This document shows positions 1 to 7,764 of a DNA stretch of 64,000 bases, in pieces. This DNA comes from Flavobacteriales bacterium. GTDB taxonomy: Bacteria > Bacteroidota > Bacteroidia > Flavobacteriales_D > Sanyastnellaceae. Both the position numbers and the translations under genes were made by a program. How positions within the stretch are numbered: position 1 is the first letter of the stretch; each line of letters starts with the position of its first letter. Location of the stretch: the NCBI GenBank assembly GCA_018402085.1, contig JAGYJM010000002.1, forward strand, positions 620,001 to 684,000, read 5' to 3'. Under the pieces are notes generated by a model. The model was not told the DNA's origin and did not search any database. It saw only the letters and a program-made list of their open reading frames with translations.

Positions 1-117
1 CATAAGTCACACCCGTTCTTCACAGGTAAGGTACAGTTCGTAGATACTGCCGGTCGTATTGACAAGTTCAATAACAAATACGGCAAGTGGAAGAAAGACA
101 AAAAAGAAGAGAAATAA
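1..117 (+). CDS. rpmE2: 50S ribosomal protein L31 type B, 3' end only
   Basis: The window opens inside this gene; only the last 38 codons are present, ending in TAA. The readable tail ([23 protein letters not shown], then a lysine-rich end) is the typical C-terminus of type B L31, the zinc-independent paralogue of a large-subunit ribosomal protein. It is followed at once by a strong terminator. Whether zinc-binding cysteines are absent cannot be seen because the N-terminus lies outside the window, so the type B assignment rests on the tail alone. Confidence 0.85.
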   Translation, partial: HKSHPFFTGKVQFVDTAGRIDKFNNKYGKWKKDKKEEK

Positions 118-138
118 GCCTCTGTGGCTTTATCGATA

Positions 139-164
139 AACCCCGCATCGCGGGGTTTTTTTTT
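139..164 (+). terminator. Rho-independent terminator of rpmE2
   Basis: A 6-bp GC stem (CCCCGC/GCGGGG, loop ATC, 141-155) is followed by nine T. It lies 23 nt after the L31 stop codon and ends before the convergent riboflavin gene. Confidence 0.9.
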
Positions 165-203
165 AACTTGATTTCTGAGCAGGTAAGCGACAGACTCTTT
201 GTC

Positions 204-1331
204 TCAGCTGATCATGTCAAATGAAAGGGTGTCAACAATATTGAGGCCGAAGACCGTTACATTGCGTCTGCGCTTTGGAGAATTTGACAGTAACACCATG
301 TTGTGTACGCTAAGATCACGCAAGATCTGCGCTCCGATACCGTAATCTTTTGGGTCCATAGCCTGGGCCGCATGGTTTGGTTCTTCCTGAAGGTCAGCGT
401 AAGCTTCGATCTCGTCTATGAGTCCTCGACTTTTACGAAGCCGGTTGATGTACACAATCACGCCTTTGCCCTCCTTTTCAATGTGGGCCATTGCTTTGCG
501 CAGTAGTTCCCCTTTGCCAAAATTCTGGGCGTTGAAAATGTCGCCGAGCATGCTGCTTGAGTGAACCCGCACCGGAATGGTCTCGTTTTCGGTCCACTCC
601 CCCTTCACTAAAGCAAGGTGCTCACTGTCAGTGGTCACCTGTCGGTATGCAATCAAACGCCAGTCGCCGTGTATCGTTTTGAGGCCCACTTCACGCTGAC
701 GTTCAATGAGCGAGTCATTCTCAAGCCGGTAAGCAATCAAATCAGCAATGCTCACGATCCTGAGGTCGAAACGTTCGGCAATTTCAAGCAGTTGTGGCAG
801 GCGTGCCATAGAGCCATCGTCGTTCATAATCTCCACAATCAAACCTGCTGGTTCAAAGCCCGCAAGGCGCGCGAAGTCAATCGCCGCTTCGGTATGACCG
901 GCCCTGCGAAGCACGCCGCCCGCTTTGGCACGCAAAGGAAAAATATGTCCGGGACGCCCAAGGTCTTCGGCCTTTGTCGCAGGATCAATCAATGCCTTGA
1001 CGGTCTTAGAACGGTCTGATGCCGATATACCCGTCGTTGTACCATGTCCGATCAGATCAACAGAAACCGTAAACGGTGTTTCAAATTGAGCGCTGTTCTG
1101 GTTTACCATGAGCTCCAGACCTAGCTGATTGCAACGCGATTCTATCAGAGGAGTGCAAATCAGACCCCGTCCGTGCGTCGCCATAAAGTTGATGATTTCG
1201 GGCGTTACGTTTCGCGCAGCGGTCAGGAAATCGCCTTCATTTTCACGATCTTCATCATCTACCACAATGATCACTTCACCGTTGCGAATCGCTGCGATCG
1301 CCGATTGGATGCTATCGAGTTCTTTTTTCAT
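204..1331 (-). CDS. ribB: 3,4-dihydroxy-2-butanone-4-phosphate synthase with degenerate GTP cyclohydrolase II domain (RibBX-like)
   Basis: 375 residues. Residues 1-205 are a complete RibB domain, which converts ribulose 5-phosphate to the four-carbon precursor of the riboflavin xylene ring: the acidic loop EDRENEGDF (27-35), THGRG (52-56) and RPGHIFPL (126-133) are all present. Residues 215-375 resemble GTP cyclohydrolase II, but its three zinc cysteines are gone (the region reads HSSSMLGD at 257-264 and NFGKGELL at 270-277) and the RQEGRGIGL motif is replaced by INRLRKSRG. The C-terminal half therefore cannot be an active RibA. A complete RibA is encoded at 7765-8355. This is the same architecture as the RibBX variant described in proteobacteria. 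Start chosen at 1331 because a -7 box lies 5 nt upstream. Confidence 0.92.
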   Translation of the reverse strand: MKKELDSIQSAIAAIRNGEVIIVVDDEDRENEGDFLTAARNVTPEIINFMATHGRGLICTPLIESRCNQLGLELMVNQNSAQFETPFTVSVDLIGHGTTTGISASDRSKTVKALIDPATKAEDLGRPGHIFPLRAKAGGVLRRAGHTEAAIDFARLAGFEPAGLIVEIMNDDGSMARLPQLLEIAERFDLRIVSIADLIAYRLENDSLIERQREVGLKTIHGDWRLIAYRQVTTDSEHLALVKGEWTENETIPVRVHSSSMLGDIFNAQNFGKGELLRKAMAHIEKEGKGVIVYINRLRKSRGLIDEIEAYADLQEEPNHAAQAMDPKDYGIGAQILRDLSVHNMVLLSNSPKRRRNVTVFGLNIVDTLSFDMIS

Positions 1332-1336
1332 CGCTG

Positions 1337-1344
1337 CAAAGGTA
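1337..1344 (-). promoter_or_regulatory. -7 element TACCTTTG of ribB, next to the ATG
   Basis: On the minus strand TACCTTTG matches the Bacteroidota -7 consensus TAnnTTTG and stands only 5 nt before the ATG, so the transcript should start at or within a base or two of the start codon. I see no clear TTTG at -33. Confidence 0.6.
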
Positions 1345-1377
1345 GGGTTTGCGTCTCTATAGTTTGTTGTATGCTTT

Positions 1378-1400
1378 CTGCCTTACGGCAGGATGGATGC
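1378..1400. repeat. Degenerate REP-like hairpin near def
   Basis: CTGCC-TTAC-GGCAG hairpin (1378-1391) followed by GGATGGATGCG. It resembles the four stronger elements (5101, 9363, 9437, 37284) that pair a small hairpin with GGATGCGAAC, but the decamer is interrupted. It lies between ribB and def. Confidence 0.35.
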
Positions 1401-1409
1401 GTCTTCTTT

Positions 1410-1417
1410 ATCTTTGC
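1410..1417 (+). promoter_or_regulatory. -7 element TATCTTTG of def
   Basis: TATCTTTG fits TAnnTTTG; it is 17 nt before the ATG at 1435, predicting a leader of roughly 10-12 nt. It would drive the def, lipoprotein, YbjQ-like, alkB-like operon. Confidence 0.6.
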
Positions 1418-1434
1418 ATTTCAATCAAGAACCA

Positions 1435-2013
1435 ATGATTCTACCTATTGTTGCGTACGGCGATCCCGTACTGAAGAAAGCCGCACAAGAGATCGATCAG
1501 AACTATCCTGATCTTGACAAGCTGATCGAAAACATGTTTGAAACCATGTACCAGGCACAGGGCGTAGGTCTCGCGGCGCCGCAGATTGGCGAATCGATTC
1601 GCCTTTTTATTGTTGATGCCTCGCCTTTTGCGGAAGGCGATGACGGTGACCCGGCCTGTGAAGATTTCAAGCGCGTCTTCATCAACCCGGTACTCTTCGA
1701 TGAAAACGGTGAAGAATGGGGATTCGAAGAAGGGTGTTTGTCTATTCCCACCATTCGGGAAGAAGTGCAGCGCAAAGAGCGCTTGAAAATTGAATACTAC
1801 GATGAAAACTGGGACCTATATGAAGAAGAGCTGGACGGTATGCCGGCACGCATCGTGCAGCACGAATATGACCACATTGAGGGGGTACTCTTCACCGATA
1901 GAATTTCGGCCCTTAAACGTACCTTGCTTAAAGGCAAACTCGTTGATATCTCCAAAGGAGACGTAGATGTGAATTACAAAATGCGGTTCCCTAAACTAAA
2001 AAAGAAACGATGA
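1435..2013 (+). CDS. def: Peptide deformylase
   Basis: 192-residue cytoplasmic metalloenzyme that removes the formyl group from nascent N-terminal methionine. All three family motifs are present: GVGLAAPQIG (43-52), EGCLSIP (99-105, metal-binding Cys101) and HEYDH (143-147, two metal histidines and the catalytic glutamate). The frame is open from an ATG at 1393, but the ATG at 1435 (MILPIVAYGDPVL) gives the standard N-terminus and lies downstream of the -7 box. First gene of a tight four-gene operon: its TGA overlaps the next ATG (ATGA). Confidence 0.95.
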   Translation: MILPIVAYGDPVLKKAAQEIDQNYPDLDKLIENMFETMYQAQGVGLAAPQIGESIRLFIVDASPFAEGDDGDPACEDFKRVFINPVLFDENGEEWGFEEGCLSIPTIREEVQRKERLKIEYYDENWDLYEEELDGMPARIVQHEYDHIEGVLFTDRISALKRTLLKGKLVDISKGDVDVNYKMRFPKLKKKR

Positions 2014-2585
2014 AGTACTTGCCCTGTATGCTCTACGTAAGCCTGCTCATGCTGGCTTCATGCACAACGCAAAGTTCTGAAAATGAACAGAACGAAGTTG
2101 AAGCTGACCCGAAAGTCATGATGCTGGAAGATTTGGAACAAAAGCTCGAACGTATTGAAGAGCTCGAAAAGAAAGTTGTGTTAGACCGTGAAATGAAAGA
2201 TTATGCTTCGCGAAGCAAACTGATCGTAGCGTACAGTGTCTTTGTGAACAACCATCGCCAGGATCCGCGGGTTCCGGAATATTTATTTCGTGCAGGAAAA
2301 CTGGCGAATGAGATTGGAAAGCCCCGCAAGGCCATTGAGTACCTCTCTGAGGTGCATGACAGTTATCCGAATTTCGATAAGCGTGCTGAATCCGCCTTTC
2401 TCGTGGGCTTCATTTACGAGCATATGCTCAATGACCGCGAAATGGCTCAAAAAGCCTACGAAGCGGTTATTGACAACTACCCGGATTCACAATGGTCAGC
2501 GGATGCCAAAGCGAGCATTGATCTTTTGTACTTGACAGATGAGCAAAAGATTGCGAAATTTAAAGAGCAACAAGAGGCTCAATGA
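2010..2585 (+). CDS. TPR-containing lipoprotein
   Basis: 191 residues. The N-terminus is a lipoprotein signal with lipobox LASC (Cys about residue 19), followed by an acidic stretch and a short helical segment rich in E and K (about 35-60). Residues about 70-180 form tetratricopeptide-like helical pairs (VPEYLFRAGKLANEIG, AESAFLVGFIYEHM, AQKAYEAVIDNYPDSQWSADAK), similar to the YbgF/BamD type of repeat. It is probably an envelope scaffold protein; no partner is shown by context. Start overlaps the def stop by 4 nt and its own stop overlaps the next start by 4 nt, so translational coupling is likely. Confidence 0.8.
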   Translation: MKYLPCMLYVSLLMLASCTTQSSENEQNEVEADPKVMMLEDLEQKLERIEELEKKVVLDREMKDYASRSKLIVAYSVFVNNHRQDPRVPEYLFRAGKLANEIGKPRKAIEYLSEVHDSYPNFDKRAESAFLVGFIYEHMLNDREMAQKAYEAVIDNYPDSQWSADAKASIDLLYLTDEQKIAKFKEQQEAQ

Positions 2586-2902
2586 TTATCAGTACAACGC
2601 CGGATGCCCCAGGATACCATATCGCTGAAGTGAAAGGCATTGCCCGTGGTAGTACCGTACGTGCCAGAAATGTGGGGCGCGACTTCACCGCCATGCTTAA
2701 AGGTATCGTAGGTGGTGAAATTCAAGAGTACACCCGCCTCATGGCAGACGCCCGTGAGTCGGCATTGCAAAGGATGCAAGAAGATGCAAAGCGCATGGGA
2801 GCCAATGCGGTTGTCAACATGCGGTTCACGACCAGTACGGTAATGCAGGGCGCTGCAGAGATTCTGGCCTACGGAACGGCGGTGGTGGTTGAAGCGAAGT
2901 GA
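2582..2902 (+). CDS. YbjQ/UPF0145 family protein
   Basis: 106 residues, the usual length of the UPF0145 (DUF74, 'putative heavy-metal-binding') family. Recognisable features are the N-terminal strand MIISTTPDAPGY, the segment KGIVGGEIQEYTRLMADARESA (split across 40-62), and the glycine-rich GANAVVNMRF near residue 78. The fold forms a pentamer in solved members, but the biochemical role is unknown. Overlaps the upstream lipoprotein gene by 4 nt, so it belongs to the def operon. Confidence 0.85.
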   Translation: MIISTTPDAPGYHIAEVKGIARGSTVRARNVGRDFTAMLKGIVGGEIQEYTRLMADARESALQRMQEDAKRMGANAVVNMRFTTSTVMQGAAEILAYGTAVVVEAK

Positions 2903-2918
2903 AGCATTTCAGACGGAT

Positions 2919-3983
2919 ATGAAATTCAGAGGACTGAAGTATTGCGCGGTTTTTACACTCCCACTGACTGTGGCGATTTCTTTCACCAGTGAAGGATGGA
3001 TGACCTATATCCCTATGCTCTATGCTTTCGGGCTCATACCGCTCATAGAGTTATTCACCCCTTCAGATCCGGAAAACCTCGCAGAGGCGGAAAAAGAAAT
3101 AGTGAAAACTGACAAACTTTACGATAGCCTGCTCTATTTTACCGTTCCGATGCAATGGGCTTTCGTCGTCTGGTTCCTTTTTGTTGTCAGTGAACCGGGT
3201 TTGGAGACTTCCAGTCTTGTTGGTCGTATTATGGGATTGGGCATGCTTTGCGGCGTGGTAGGAATCAATGTCGCTCATGAACTGGGGCATCGCTCTAATA
3301 AATCAGAACAGAACCTGGCCAAGATGCTGCTCTTGTCATCCCTGTACATGCACTTCTTTATTGAGCATAATCGAGGCCATCACAAAAATGTGGCAACAAC
3401 TGAAGATCCCGCTTCAGCCCGAAAGAATGAAACGGTCTATGTTTTTTGGTTTCGCAGCCTGATATTTTCCTGGATGCACGCCTGGAAACTTGAAAAAGTA
3501 CGACTGAACAGAAATGGAAAGGCAGTGATCTCACTTGATAATGAGATGTTGAGGTTTCAGCTTATACAGGCAGGTCTGTTACTTCTTATAGTCATATTGG
3601 CAGGCAGTATGGTTGCACTTTGGTTTGCGCTTGCGGCACTTATGGGAGCGCTCTTGCTTGAAACTGTAAATTACATCGAACATTACGGCCTCAGCCGCAA
3701 CCTTCAAGATAACGGACGGTACGAGCGGGTTATGCCTTGGCACAGCTGGAATTCAGATCACATCGTTGGGCGTATTCTTCTCTTTGAGCTCACCCGTCAT
3801 TCAGATCATCACTACAAGGCCAGCAAACCCTATCCTTTACTTGACCACATCGACGAAGCGCCGCAGTTGCCCACCGGCTACCCCGGTATGATGCTGCTTT
3901 CGCTCTTTCCACCCGCATTTTTTGCCGTGGTAAACCCTCGAATTGGAGCCATGAAGAATCAGTCACCGGTAAAGACGGCCTGA
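2919..3983 (+). CDS. AlkB-type membrane di-iron hydroxylase (alkane 1-monooxygenase family)
   Basis: 354 residues with several hydrophobic helices. It carries the histidine boxes of AlkB-type di-iron enzymes in order: HELGHRSN, HNRGHHKN, the NYIEHYG motif typical of alkane hydroxylases rather than desaturases, and HSDHHYKAS. The family inserts oxygen at terminal methyl groups of alkanes using electrons from rubredoxin; no rubredoxin gene is in the window, so substrate is uncertain. The frame is open from a TTG at 2889, but ATG 2919 (MKFRGLKYC) begins directly before the first membrane helix and falls 16 nt after the previous stop. Fourth gene of the def operon by spacing. Confidence 0.85.
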   Translation: MKFRGLKYCAVFTLPLTVAISFTSEGWMTYIPMLYAFGLIPLIELFTPSDPENLAEAEKEIVKTDKLYDSLLYFTVPMQWAFVVWFLFVVSEPGLETSSLVGRIMGLGMLCGVVGINVAHELGHRSNKSEQNLAKMLLLSSLYMHFFIEHNRGHHKNVATTEDPASARKNETVYVFWFRSLIFSWMHAWKLEKVRLNRNGKAVISLDNEMLRFQLIQAGLLLLIVILAGSMVALWFALAALMGALLLETVNYIEHYGLSRNLQDNGRYERVMPWHSWNSDHIVGRILLFELTRHSDHHYKASKPYPLLDHIDEAPQLPTGYPGMMLLSLFPPAFFAVVNPRIGAMKNQSPVKTA

Positions 3984-4028
3984 TCGTTCATTTTTTCTCA
4001 TTTTTGTCGCTGTCAATCTAGTGCAAGT

Positions 4029-5099
4029 ATGAGCCAGAAATTTCGTCCAGGTGTGCTTTGGGGAGAAGAAGCCCAAAGTCTGTTGAATTACGCGAACGAA
4101 CAAGATTTTGCCCTGCCGGCAGTCAACGTGGTGGGCACAAACTCAGTCAATGCCGTGCTCGAAACGGCACGAGAAGTAAATTCACCGGTCATCATTCAGT
4201 TTTCAAACGGCGGAGGTCATTTCTTCGCAGGAAAAGGGCTCTCCAACGATAACGAACAAGCCGCTGTTCTCGGTTCAGCAAGCGGCGCGTTGCATGTGCA
4301 CCAAATGGCGGAAGCTTACGGCGTGCCGGTCATTTTGCATACCGACCATTGTGCAAAGAAATTGCTGCCCTGGATTGACGGACTGCTCGAACATGGTGAA
4401 CGCTATTTTGAGCAGCACAAACGTCCGCTTTACAGCTCTCACATGCTTGATCTCAGTGAAGAACCGATCGAAGATAATATCGAAATCAGTAAGCGCTACT
4501 TCGAGCGTATGAACGCTCTTGGAATGATCATCGAGATTGAGCTGGGCGTTACCGGAGGTGAGGAAGATGGCGTTGACAACACCGGCATTGACAGCTCCAA
4601 ACTTTACACCCAGCCAGAAGAAGTAGCCTACGCATGGGAGCAACTGCGCCAGGTTAGCGACCACTTTACCGTTGCCGCTGCCTTCGGAAACGTGCACGGG
4701 GTATATAAACCCGGTAACGTTGAGTTGAAACCGATCATCTTGCAGAATTCACAAGAGTTCATCCGGCAAAAACATAACACGGCGATAAATCCTGTGAATT
4801 TCGTCTTCCACGGAGGTTCAGGCTCATCCGTGGATGAAATTCGCGAAGCGATTTCTTACGGTGCGATTAAAATGAACATTGACACAGATATGCAATGGGC
4901 ATTTCTCTGTGGCGTCCGTGACTACATGACCGCGAATATGGATTATCTCCAGACGCAAATCGGTAATCCTGAAGGTGACGATAAGCCAAATAAGAAGAAG
5001 TATGACCCGCGTATGTGGTTGCGGGAAGGAGAGAAGCATTTCGTCAAACGTCTTGTAAAAGCTTTTGATGATCTCAACTGCATTGGGCGTAACGCCTGA
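4029..5099 (+). CDS. fbaA: Fructose-bisphosphate aldolase, class II (type A)
   Basis: 356 residues, about the length of E. coli FbaA, which it resembles closely. It catalyses reversible cleavage of fructose 1,6-bisphosphate in glycolysis and gluconeogenesis. Visible active-site motifs: HTDHCAKKLLPW (from about 104; metal His and catalytic Asp), ELGVTGGEEDGV (about 170-182), NVHGVY with a metal histidine, FHGGSGSS phosphate loop (about 258-265) and the NIDTDMQWA segment. Starts 45 nt after the alkB-like stop. A REP-like hairpin element begins 2 nt after its stop codon. Confidence 0.96.
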   Translation: MSQKFRPGVLWGEEAQSLLNYANEQDFALPAVNVVGTNSVNAVLETAREVNSPVIIQFSNGGGHFFAGKGLSNDNEQAAVLGSASGALHVHQMAEAYGVPVILHTDHCAKKLLPWIDGLLEHGERYFEQHKRPLYSSHMLDLSEEPIEDNIEISKRYFERMNALGMIIEIELGVTGGEEDGVDNTGIDSSKLYTQPEEVAYAWEQLRQVSDHFTVAAAFGNVHGVYKPGNVELKPIILQNSQEFIRQKHNTAINPVNFVFHGGSGSSVDEIREAISYGAIKMNIDTDMQWAFLCGVRDYMTANMDYLQTQIGNPEGDDKPNKKKYDPRMWLREGEKHFVKRLVKAFDDLNCIGRNA

Positions 5100-5100
5100 T

Positions 5101-5126
5101 GTTCGCATCCTGCCTTTTCAGGCAGG
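5101..5126 (+). repeat. REP-like element: GTTCGCATCC plus hairpin
   Basis: The decamer GTTCGCATCC (5101-5110) runs directly into a perfect 7-bp stem CCTGCCT/AGGCAGG with loop TTTC (5109-5126). No T-run follows, so it is not a standard terminator. The same decamer with a different stem occurs at 9363-9386, 9437-9461 and 37284-37307. The remaining intergenic sequence to 5323 shows only a weak -7-like TATTTTGC at 5274. Confidence 0.6.
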
Positions 5127-5323
5127 AAAACAGCAAAATGAAATTATTCGACCAATTGACTGATCGGTTAATTTAGGTTTGGTTGCCTGAATATCAGTTC
5201 TTAAGATTGTCTTTATCGTCGACTCTAAGTGGCTTCTGCAGGTAGTGTATGTGAACGTTCGAATGAAAATTCGTATTTTGCATAACCTTCAATGGACCAT
5301 TTACCTTAACCAAAACGAGTCAG

Positions 5324-7636
5324 ATGAAATATTTCTACAGCATAGCTGCGTTTCTTGCAGTGGCTTTTATCTCATTATCATCACAAGCTGCGTTTACCGG
5401 TCTTTCTTCTGAGATCGTCGCTGTTGACGGTGTCACAGGAATGACAACCTACCGTGTATACGCAGATTTTGATGACCCCAATGATCAATTGATTTCTTAT
5501 TACGGGCTCGATTCTGCTCCTATGGAAGTGATCGTAGGTACGAGCTTGTACCAGAACACGGCTTTTGGAGGCGCGACGTCTCTGGCCATCAACACCTTGC
5601 TGTTTCCCTCGTTCCCTGATCTGGAGTATGACAGCTGGTTTGCGCTGGGGCTCGACTCTCAGACGGGCAACAATATGCAATTTGTAGGCTTCGACTTCTC
5701 ATCATTTGAGGCAGGTGGCAGTATGATTGTCAATGACATCGTAGGAGGCACCATCTTTGTTCTCCCCGGTGAGCCGCAGGCACTGCCGGTTGGCGGACGA
5801 GTCCTGATCGGGCAGTTTACCACAGACGGGACGATTGATTTCCTGATGAACGTCCAGTGGCGTGACAGCAACAATGTCAGCTTTCAAAATGAAGGGCTGA
5901 CCCTGAGCCTGCCTCAGGCCAATCCCGGCTGTACAGATCCTGATGCGGATAACTTTGATCCTACGGCAACGGAGGATGATGGTTCTTGCACCTATCCTGC
6001 GCCCAGCTTTTCAGGACTGACCTGGGAAACGGTAGCTACAGGTGTTGCAGGAGGCAGTTTTAACACCTACCGTGTGTATGCAAACTTCAGCAATCCGCTG
6101 GATCAGCTCACGGCCGTATACGGACAGGATGTAACGCCTCTTGAAATCACATCTACCGGTTCCTTCTTCCAGCAAACTTTGCTTTCTGGTCCTTTTTCCA
6201 CTGATTACAACCCGGCCGATATAGGCATCGACCCCGATGTGCAATATGATTCATGGGTAACCATTGGTGCAGAAGACGTAAATAACAACAACCTACAAAG
6301 CCTGAACGTTGATGCCAGCACCTTTGAAGCAGGTGGTGACCTTATCGTAAACTCAGCAACTGGCGGCGCATGGTTTGTATTCCCAGACGATCAGCCGGCA
6401 GCCTTTCCTGATCCGAGCGGACGTGTGCTCGTGGCGCAGGTGACAACAGATGGGTTTGTTGACCTTACCCTCAACCTCCAATACCGCGCGCAAGACGGAA
6501 CCAACCCGCAGGAGACCAACCTCCAGTTAAGTTTCCCTCCTCAAATCCCAGGGTGTACTGATCCCGAAGCGTGTAACTTTAACCCAAGCGCCAACGAAGA
6601 TGACGGTACGTGTATCTTCCCTGACGGATGCACCGATTCAGCCGCTTGTAATTTCGATCCTGCTGCACAATGCGATGACGGCTCTTGTATCCTTCCTGAT
6701 GGATGTACCGATGCAGCCGCTTGTAACTTCGATCCTGCAGCAACTTGTGATGATGGCTCGTGTATCCTCCCTGACGGGTGTACCGATGCCGCGGCCTGCA
6801 ACTTTGACCCTGCTGCGCAGTGCGATGACGGCTCGTGTATCCTCCCTGATGGATGTACTGATGCCGCGGCCTGTAACTTTGACCCCGCTGCACAGTGCGA
6901 TGATGGCTCATGTATCCTTCCTGATGGATGTACCGATGCAGCCGCCTGTAACTTTGACCCTGCAGCGACTTGTGACGATGGTTCATGCATCCTGCCTGAC
7001 GGATGCACCGACTCAGCGGCTTGTAACTTTGATCCTGCCGCCCAGTGCGATGACGGCTCATGTGTACTCCCAGACGGATGCACCGACTCAGCGGCCTGTA
7101 ACTTTGACCCTGCAGCACTTTGCGACGATGGTTCATGTATCCTGCCTGACGGGTGTACAGATCCCGGAGCCTGCAACTTCGATCCTGCTGCGCAGTGTGA
7201 CAACGGAAGCTGCGAGTTCGTGAGCTGCGCAGGCTGCACAAATCCAAATGCTGATAATTACGACCCTTCTGCAACCATTGATGATGGCTCTTGTGTGGTA
7301 GGTGGTTGTACGTACGAAGCTGCAACTAACTTCGACCCGGCAGCGACCGTTGATGATGGCTCATGTCTCTTTGATGATAGCTGCGCCGGACTTGTATTTG
7401 GTTGCACAGACCCTGCAGCATTCAACTTTGATCCTGCAGCGAACACTGACAATGGTGGATGTATTGCCGTGCAGCCGGGATGCATCGATCCGGCTTTCTC
7501 TAACTTCAATCCTTATGCAAATACTGACGATGGCAGTTGCGCAAATACATGTATTGGCGATCTGAATAATACAGGTGAGGTCAATTCTGCTGACCTCCTG
7601 CTCTTCCTTGGTTCCTTCGGAACAGTTTGTCAGTAA
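5324..7636 (+). CDS. Secreted modular protein: two copies of a shared beta domain, 14 Cys/Asp repeats and a dockerin-like end
   Basis: 770 residues with a signal peptide (cleavage after SQA, about residue 22). Residues about 24-200 and 226-405 are two copies of the same domain (TYRVYA, D-S-W, FEAG, GRVL followed by TTDG), which also appears alone at 42449-43066 and at the N-terminus of 38383-41454. From about 203 and again from 408 come fourteen repeats of the form CTDxxACNFDP..DDGSC, probably disulfide- and calcium-stabilised; eight are near-identical 75-bp units. The C-terminus (GDLNNTGEVNSADLLLFLGSF) resembles a single dockerin type I calcium loop rather than a T9SS sorting domain. Function unknown; a surface or released adhesin/structural role is inference. 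Confidence 0.85.
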   Translation: MKYFYSIAAFLAVAFISLSSQAAFTGLSSEIVAVDGVTGMTTYRVYADFDDPNDQLISYYGLDSAPMEVIVGTSLYQNTAFGGATSLAINTLLFPSFPDLEYDSWFALGLDSQTGNNMQFVGFDFSSFEAGGSMIVNDIVGGTIFVLPGEPQALPVGGRVLIGQFTTDGTIDFLMNVQWRDSNNVSFQNEGLTLSLPQANPGCTDPDADNFDPTATEDDGSCTYPAPSFSGLTWETVATGVAGGSFNTYRVYANFSNPLDQLTAVYGQDVTPLEITSTGSFFQQTLLSGPFSTDYNPADIGIDPDVQYDSWVTIGAEDVNNNNLQSLNVDASTFEAGGDLIVNSATGGAWFVFPDDQPAAFPDPSGRVLVAQVTTDGFVDLTLNLQYRAQDGTNPQETNLQLSFPPQIPGCTDPEACNFNPSANEDDGTCIFPDGCTDSAACNFDPAAQCDDGSCILPDGCTDAAACNFDPAATCDDGSCILPDGCTDAAACNFDPAAQCDDGSCILPDGCTDAAACNFDPAAQCDDGSCILPDGCTDAAACNFDPAATCDDGSCILPDGCTDSAACNFDPAAQCDDGSCVLPDGCTDSAACNFDPAALCDDGSCILPDGCTDPGACNFDPAAQCDNGSCEFVSCAGCTNPNADNYDPSATIDDGSCVVGGCTYEAATNFDPAATVDDGSCLFDDSCAGLVFGCTDPAAFNFDPAANTDNGGCIAVQPGCIDPAFSNFNPYANTDDGSCANTCIGDLNNTGEVNSADLLLFLGSFGTVCQ
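6623..7222 (+). repeat. Eight in-frame 75-bp tandem repeats
   Basis: Units begin at 6623, 6698, 6773, 6848, 6923, 6998, 7073 and 7148, each starting with the codons for DGCTD and encoding 25 residues with four cysteines. They differ mainly at synonymous positions and at S/A and Q/T/L substitutions, with the last unit most diverged. The high identity makes this a likely site of length variation between strains. Confidence 0.9.
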
Positions 7637-7664
7637 CCAGAATAACCAAGTAGCATTCTATAGA

Positions 7665-7689
7665 GGGCTCCGGAAGGAGCCCTTTTTTT
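7665..7689 (+). terminator. Rho-independent terminator after the repeat protein
   Basis: Perfect 7-bp stem GGGCTCC/GGAGCCC with loop GGAA followed by seven T, 28 nt after the stop codon. Confidence 0.92.
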
Positions 7690-7716
7690 GATTCCTGATA
7701 AACCTGACGAAAACCG

Positions 7717-7724
7717 TACTTTTG
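7717..7724 (+). promoter_or_regulatory. -7 element TACTTTTG of ribA
   Basis: TACTTTTG followed by C matches TAnnTTTG and lies 40 nt before the RibA ATG. Confidence 0.5.
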
Positions 7725-7764
7725 CAAGGCGAACAATCAAGCGTTCGCTGCGGTTAGCCTCCTG

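Noticed and set aside
5109-5126. Hairpin after fba as a Rho-independent terminator
   Set aside because: Stem is good but it is followed by GGAAAACAGC rather than T; it matches the decamer-hairpin repeat family instead.
6541-7325. Long minus-strand and alternative plus-strand frames over the 75-bp repeats
   Set aside because: They exist only because the repeat unit is a multiple of three and stop-free in several frames; the cysteine-rich frame of the 5324 gene with signal peptide is clearly the coding one.
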